Below, one piece after another: positions 14,056-16,248 of a stretch of DNA of 16,248 bases. The notes beneath the pieces were generated by a model. It was given only the letters and a program-made list of their open reading frames with translations. It ran no database searches and was not told where the DNA came from. Source of the DNA: an uncultured Collinsella sp. (lineage in GTDB: Bacteria; Actinomycetota; Coriobacteriia; Coriobacteriales; Coriobacteriaceae); contig CATZEP010000021.1 in the NCBI GenBank assembly GCA_958418185.1, positions 1 to 16,248 of the forward strand, read 5' to 3'. Numbering within the stretch: position 1 is the first letter of the stretch; the number at the start of each line of letters is the position of its first letter. The position numbers were made by a program, and so were the translations under genes.

Positions 14056-15771
14056 CTATTGTGCCGAGCCCGCGACGGGCTCAAAATGCTTGTCCTTCAC
14101 GGCTGCCGCCAAGCGATCTGCCAGATTGCGTACGCGCGGATCCAGGCGCGCGGCACCCGGATTGACAAAGAAGCGCGCCGTGCAGTCCATGATGCGGCCG
14201 GTGATGACCAGGTCGTTGTCGCGCAGTGTGGCGCCCGTGGCGGTAATGTCCACGATGCGATCGGTCATGCCGACAATGGGGCCCAGCTCGATGTTGCCGT
14301 GCAGCGAGACGATATCGGCATTCACGCCGCGCTCGGCATACCAGGCACTCGCGATGCGCGGGTACTTGGTTGCAACGCGAAGCGAACCGCGACGGGCGTA
14401 GTTGCGCTCGGCCTGACCGGCGCGCCACGCGGGCTCTGCCTCGATAAACGTGCACAGGCCGTAGCCCAGGTCGACCAGCTGCAGCAGGTTGAGGTCGGCC
14501 TCGATAAGCGAGTCCCAACCGCAGATGCCGCAGTCGGCACCGCCGCAGCCCACAAAGGCGGGCGCGTCGCTGGGGCGCACGATGACAAACTCGATATCGC
14601 CGACCGTGCCCTCGCCAGCACGCGTGTCGCGACCGCGCACAATCAGGTGACGGCCGGGGTCACGCAGCTCAGAGACGTCCAGACCCGCGGCCTCGAGCAC
14701 GTCGAGCGTATCGGCCTTAAGCGAGCCCTTGGGCACGGCGATGCGCAGCGGACCCTTGGCACCACGGCCCGCGGCGTGATCGCCATCGGAAGCGGCGTCC
14801 TCGGCCGAGGTGCGCGCGGCCTCCAGACGCTCGAGCGAAAAGGCGAAGCCCGCCGCCGGCACCTCGATACCGTCGCCAAACGCACCGGTAAAGATGGAGT
14901 CGTAGCGTCCGCCCGAACCGACCGGATCGGGCAAGCCACCGGCATAGGCCTTAAAGACCAGGCCCGTGTAGTAATCGAAAGAGTTCATGATGGAGAAGTC
15001 GAACGACAGCACCTGGGCGTCCTCGGGTGCCAGGCTCTCGACCAGGGCACGCAGTTCGCGCGTCAACGGCGCGGCGATACCGGCGGCCTCCAGCAGCGCG
15101 TCCACGCGGTCGAGCACCTCGGCACCACCGTGCAGGCGCGGCAGCTCGCTAATGGCGGCCTTGACGGCACCGGACTCGGCGCTGGCAGCCACGCGGGCAT
15201 CGAGGCCCACAAAGTCGTTGGCATGCACGCAGCGCAGGGCCTCGGCAGCCAGCTCACGATCCTCGCATACCGCGAGCAATTCCTTAAAAGGACGCACGCT
15301 GCCTGCGATAATGCGCGCATCGGGAAGTGCCACCTCGCGCACGGCTTCGGCGACCAGCGAGGCAATCTCGACATCGCCCGAGGTATCGCCCGCGCCGATA
15401 AGCTCAAAGCCCAACTGCGTAAACTGGCGCGAACCACCGGCATTGCGCTGACACTCGCGAACCACCGGCGCCTCGTAACGTAAGCGCAGAGGCAAGTCGG
15501 CAGCGCGCATGCGGGTCGAAACCAAGCGCACGATCGGCAGCGTATTGTCGGGACGGACCACCAACAGGCGGCCGTCGTCATCAAAGAGCTTAAACGGCGT
15601 GTCCGCAATGCGCCCGCCCTCCTCGAGCGAACCCTTGTCCTCGAGTAGCGGCGTTTCAACCGGCAGGTAATGATGCTCCCTAAAGCAGCCCTTCACCGTA
15701 CATGCGATCTCTTCGCGCGCCTGAGCCTCCTCGGGCAATATGTCCCGGAATCCCCACGGTGTGGCCGTCAT
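14056..15771 (-). CDS. hisZG: HisZ-HisG fusion: ATP phosphoribosyltransferase with its regulatory subunit
   Basis: First and committed step of histidine synthesis: joins ATP and PRPP to phosphoribosyl-ATP. Residues 1 to about 320 are HisZ, the HisS-like regulatory paralogue (GFRDILPEEA at 7-16, LRYEAPVVRECQRNAGGSRQ at 97-116, FDYYTGLVFKAY at 265-276, GSGGRYDSIF at 285-294). A hydrophilic Ala/Asp/Gly linker spans 321-341. Residues 342 to about 556 are a short-form HisG catalytic unit: LRIAVPKGSLKADTLDVLEA, VIVRPSDAPAFV (396-407), and the PRPP loop IVDITATGATLRDNDL (506-521). HisZ and short HisG normally are separate chains of one complex. The frame is continuous over 1.7 kb, so this is not a readthrough artefact. 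Cys409, Cys414 and Cys417 cluster in the HisG part. The ATG at 15771 has GAGGAGG 8 nt upstream. First gene of the operon. Confidence 0.95.
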   Translation of the reverse strand: MTATPWGFRDILPEEAQAREEIACTVKGCFREHHYLPVETPLLEDKGSLEEGGRIADTPFKLFDDDGRLLVVRPDNTLPIVRLVSTRMRAADLPLRLRYEAPVVRECQRNAGGSRQFTQLGFELIGAGDTSGDVEIASLVAEAVREVALPDARIIAGSVRPFKELLAVCEDRELAAEALRCVHANDFVGLDARVAASAESGAVKAAISELPRLHGGAEVLDRVDALLEAAGIAAPLTRELRALVESLAPEDAQVLSFDFSIMNSFDYYTGLVFKAYAGGLPDPVGSGGRYDSIFTGAFGDGIEVPAAGFAFSLERLEAARTSAEDAASDGDHAAGRGAKGPLRIAVPKGSLKADTLDVLEAAGLDVSELRDPGRHLIVRGRDTRAGEGTVGDIEFVIVRPSDAPAFVGCGGADCGICGWDSLIEADLNLLQLVDLGYGLCTFIEAEPAWRAGQAERNYARRGSLRVATKYPRIASAWYAERGVNADIVSLHGNIELGPIVGMTDRIVDITATGATLRDNDLVITGRIMDCTARFFVNPGAARLDPRVRNLADRLAAAVKDKHFEPVAGSAQ

Positions 15772-15812
15772 CTGGTGAGCCTCCTCATGCTGCGTTTCAT
15801 ATAGAACGAAAG

Positions 15813-15832
15813 ACCGGCATAGCTCCGCCGGT
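15813..15832. promoter_or_regulatory. GC-rich hairpin in the presumed his leader
   Basis: ACCGGC (15813-15818) pairs with GCCGGT (15827-15832) around 8 nt, extended by A-T pairs outside. In the operon direction TCTTTCGTTCT follows, a T-rich but interrupted stretch; on the plus strand TTTCT follows. It could be a weak bidirectional terminator or an attenuator 40 nt before the hisZG start. A TATGCT hexamer about 20 bp further upstream on the minus strand may be the -10 box, without a clear -35. Confidence 0.45.
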
Positions 15833-15964
15833 TTTCTGGGTACTTTAGCATACTAGAGTGTTTGCGGGGAAAATCGTCCTTCACGGCTCATAGCGTATTC
15901 ATTTGGAAACATTGGAGCGGATAACCCGCGGCCCACCTCGCCCAGCGGAAAAGTTCACGGACGA

Positions 15965-16037
15965 GGGCGGGGGCGGGGTGCTTGGTTTTGGAAGTGGGCT
16001 TCGCGAACTTCCAAAACCAAGCACCCCGCCCCCGCCC
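15965..16037. repeat. Long perfect hairpin 1 (31-bp arms, shared core)
   Basis: Positions 15965-15995 and 16007-16037 are exact reverse complements over 31 bp. The 11-nt centre (15996-16006) is GGGCTTCGCGA. The outer arm is very G-rich on the plus strand (GGGCGGGGGCGGGG) and then reads TGCTTGGTTTT. The innermost 6 bp are GGAAGT/ACTTCC. There is no T-run on either side, so it is not a canonical terminator. Confidence 0.95.
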
Positions 16038-16149
16038 CGGCAATGTAATCTTGGCTGACCATAGTTAGATGCACAGTTTCCAAGGCAGCGTAAGCAAAGT
16101 CCCCATTACATAAAAAAGAATCAGCCCCCGCATATCGAAACGGTCGAGA

Positions 16150-16234
16150 GGGCCTGCTCCGGGCGGGTTGCCTTGCTCCGGGAAGTTCGCGAAGCCCACT
16201 TCCCGGCGCAAGGCAACCCGCCCGGAGCAGGCCC
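16150..16234. repeat. Long hairpin 2 (37-bp arms, same core inverted)
   Basis: Positions 16150-16186 and 16198-16234 pair over 37 bp with one mismatch (16177/16207). The loop (16187-16197) is TCGCGAAGCCC, the exact reverse complement of the loop of hairpin 1. The innermost 6 bp are again GGAAGT/ACTTCC, while the outer arms (GGGCCTGCTCCGGGCGGG...) are unrelated to those of hairpin 1. No T-run follows. Confidence 0.95.
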
Positions 16235-16248
16235 CAGCGCGAGGCCGT

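Larger units (their letters stand above)
15772..16248. other. Non-coding region upstream of the histidine operon
   Basis: This 477-bp stretch contains no gene that I can support. Next to hisZG lie a leader hairpin (15813-15832) and a possible -10 box. Further out are two very long hairpins (15965-16037, 16150-16234) with 112 bp between them; that spacer holds the small inverted pair ATGTAAT (16044-16050) / ATTACAT (16104-16110). No T-box consensus and no run of His codons for a leader peptide was found. Confidence 0.7.

Noticed and set aside
12703..15483. A 926-codon plus-strand open frame opposite hisD and hisZG
   Set aside because: It is a high-GC shadow of hisD and hisZG, with no ribosome binding site and no recognisable family; the minus-strand genes are certain.
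15912..15925. GGAGCGGATAAC resembling part of a lac operator
   Set aside because: A half-site resemblance only, without the symmetric partner or a LacI-type gene nearby; chance is likely.
15772..15964. T-box riboswitch or histidine leader peptide before hisZG
   Set aside because: No T-box consensus sequence and no short frame with consecutive His codons was found on the minus strand.
15965..16037. Ordinary Rho-independent terminator
   Set aside because: The stem is far longer than usual and no T-run follows on either strand.

Overview
The window is a high-GC bacterial chromosome segment. The compact, mostly minus-strand layout, an eno-ftsB-like pair, an actinobacterial style of histidine operon and many long palindromic intergenic repeats suggest a Coriobacteriia member, most likely Collinsella or a close relative. 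That placement is inference from general character; no rRNA or tRNA lies in the window to confirm it.

Left part (1-2249, minus strand): enolase (eno), a clear intrinsic terminator, then a DivIC/FtsB-like septum protein with one membrane helix. Positions 2250-2626 are non-coding. They hold three 19-bp direct repeats in exact 33-bp phase that run into the translation start of a plus-strand AAA ATPase with a DUF4143-type C-terminal region (2627-3994). This gene has visibly lower GC than its neighbours and looks acquired. Next comes a minus-strand cluster: a lone C-terminal LarC domain (5504-5989), a YfcE-like phosphodiesterase (4897-5445) and mazG (4034-4894).

Right part: a plus-strand PHP-family histidinol-phosphatase (6183-7094), followed by an 8.3-kb minus-strand histidine operon read from 15771 down to 7460. 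The order is hisZ-hisG (one fused protein), hisD, hisC, hisB (dehydratase only), hisH, hisA, hisF, hisI, a 75-residue RDAC-like protein and hisE. All ten steps from PRPP/ATP to histidine are covered if the PHP phosphatase supplies the step missing from the monofunctional HisB. Several junctions are ATGA overlaps or 0-3 nt gaps, so translational coupling is likely. Three junctions are instead wide and hold hairpins: hisZG/hisD, hisB/hisH and hisF/hisI.

The most unusual material is non-coding. Upstream of the operon (15965-16037 and 16150-16234) are two very long hairpins. They have unrelated outer arms but share an identical core, GGAAGT-N11-ACTTCC, whose 11-nt loops are exact reverse complements of each other. 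A roughly 270-bp inverted-repeat element abuts the end of hisE. Other palindromes lie after the phosphatase gene and inside the operon. These look like a REP-like repeat load, possibly affecting transcript processing.
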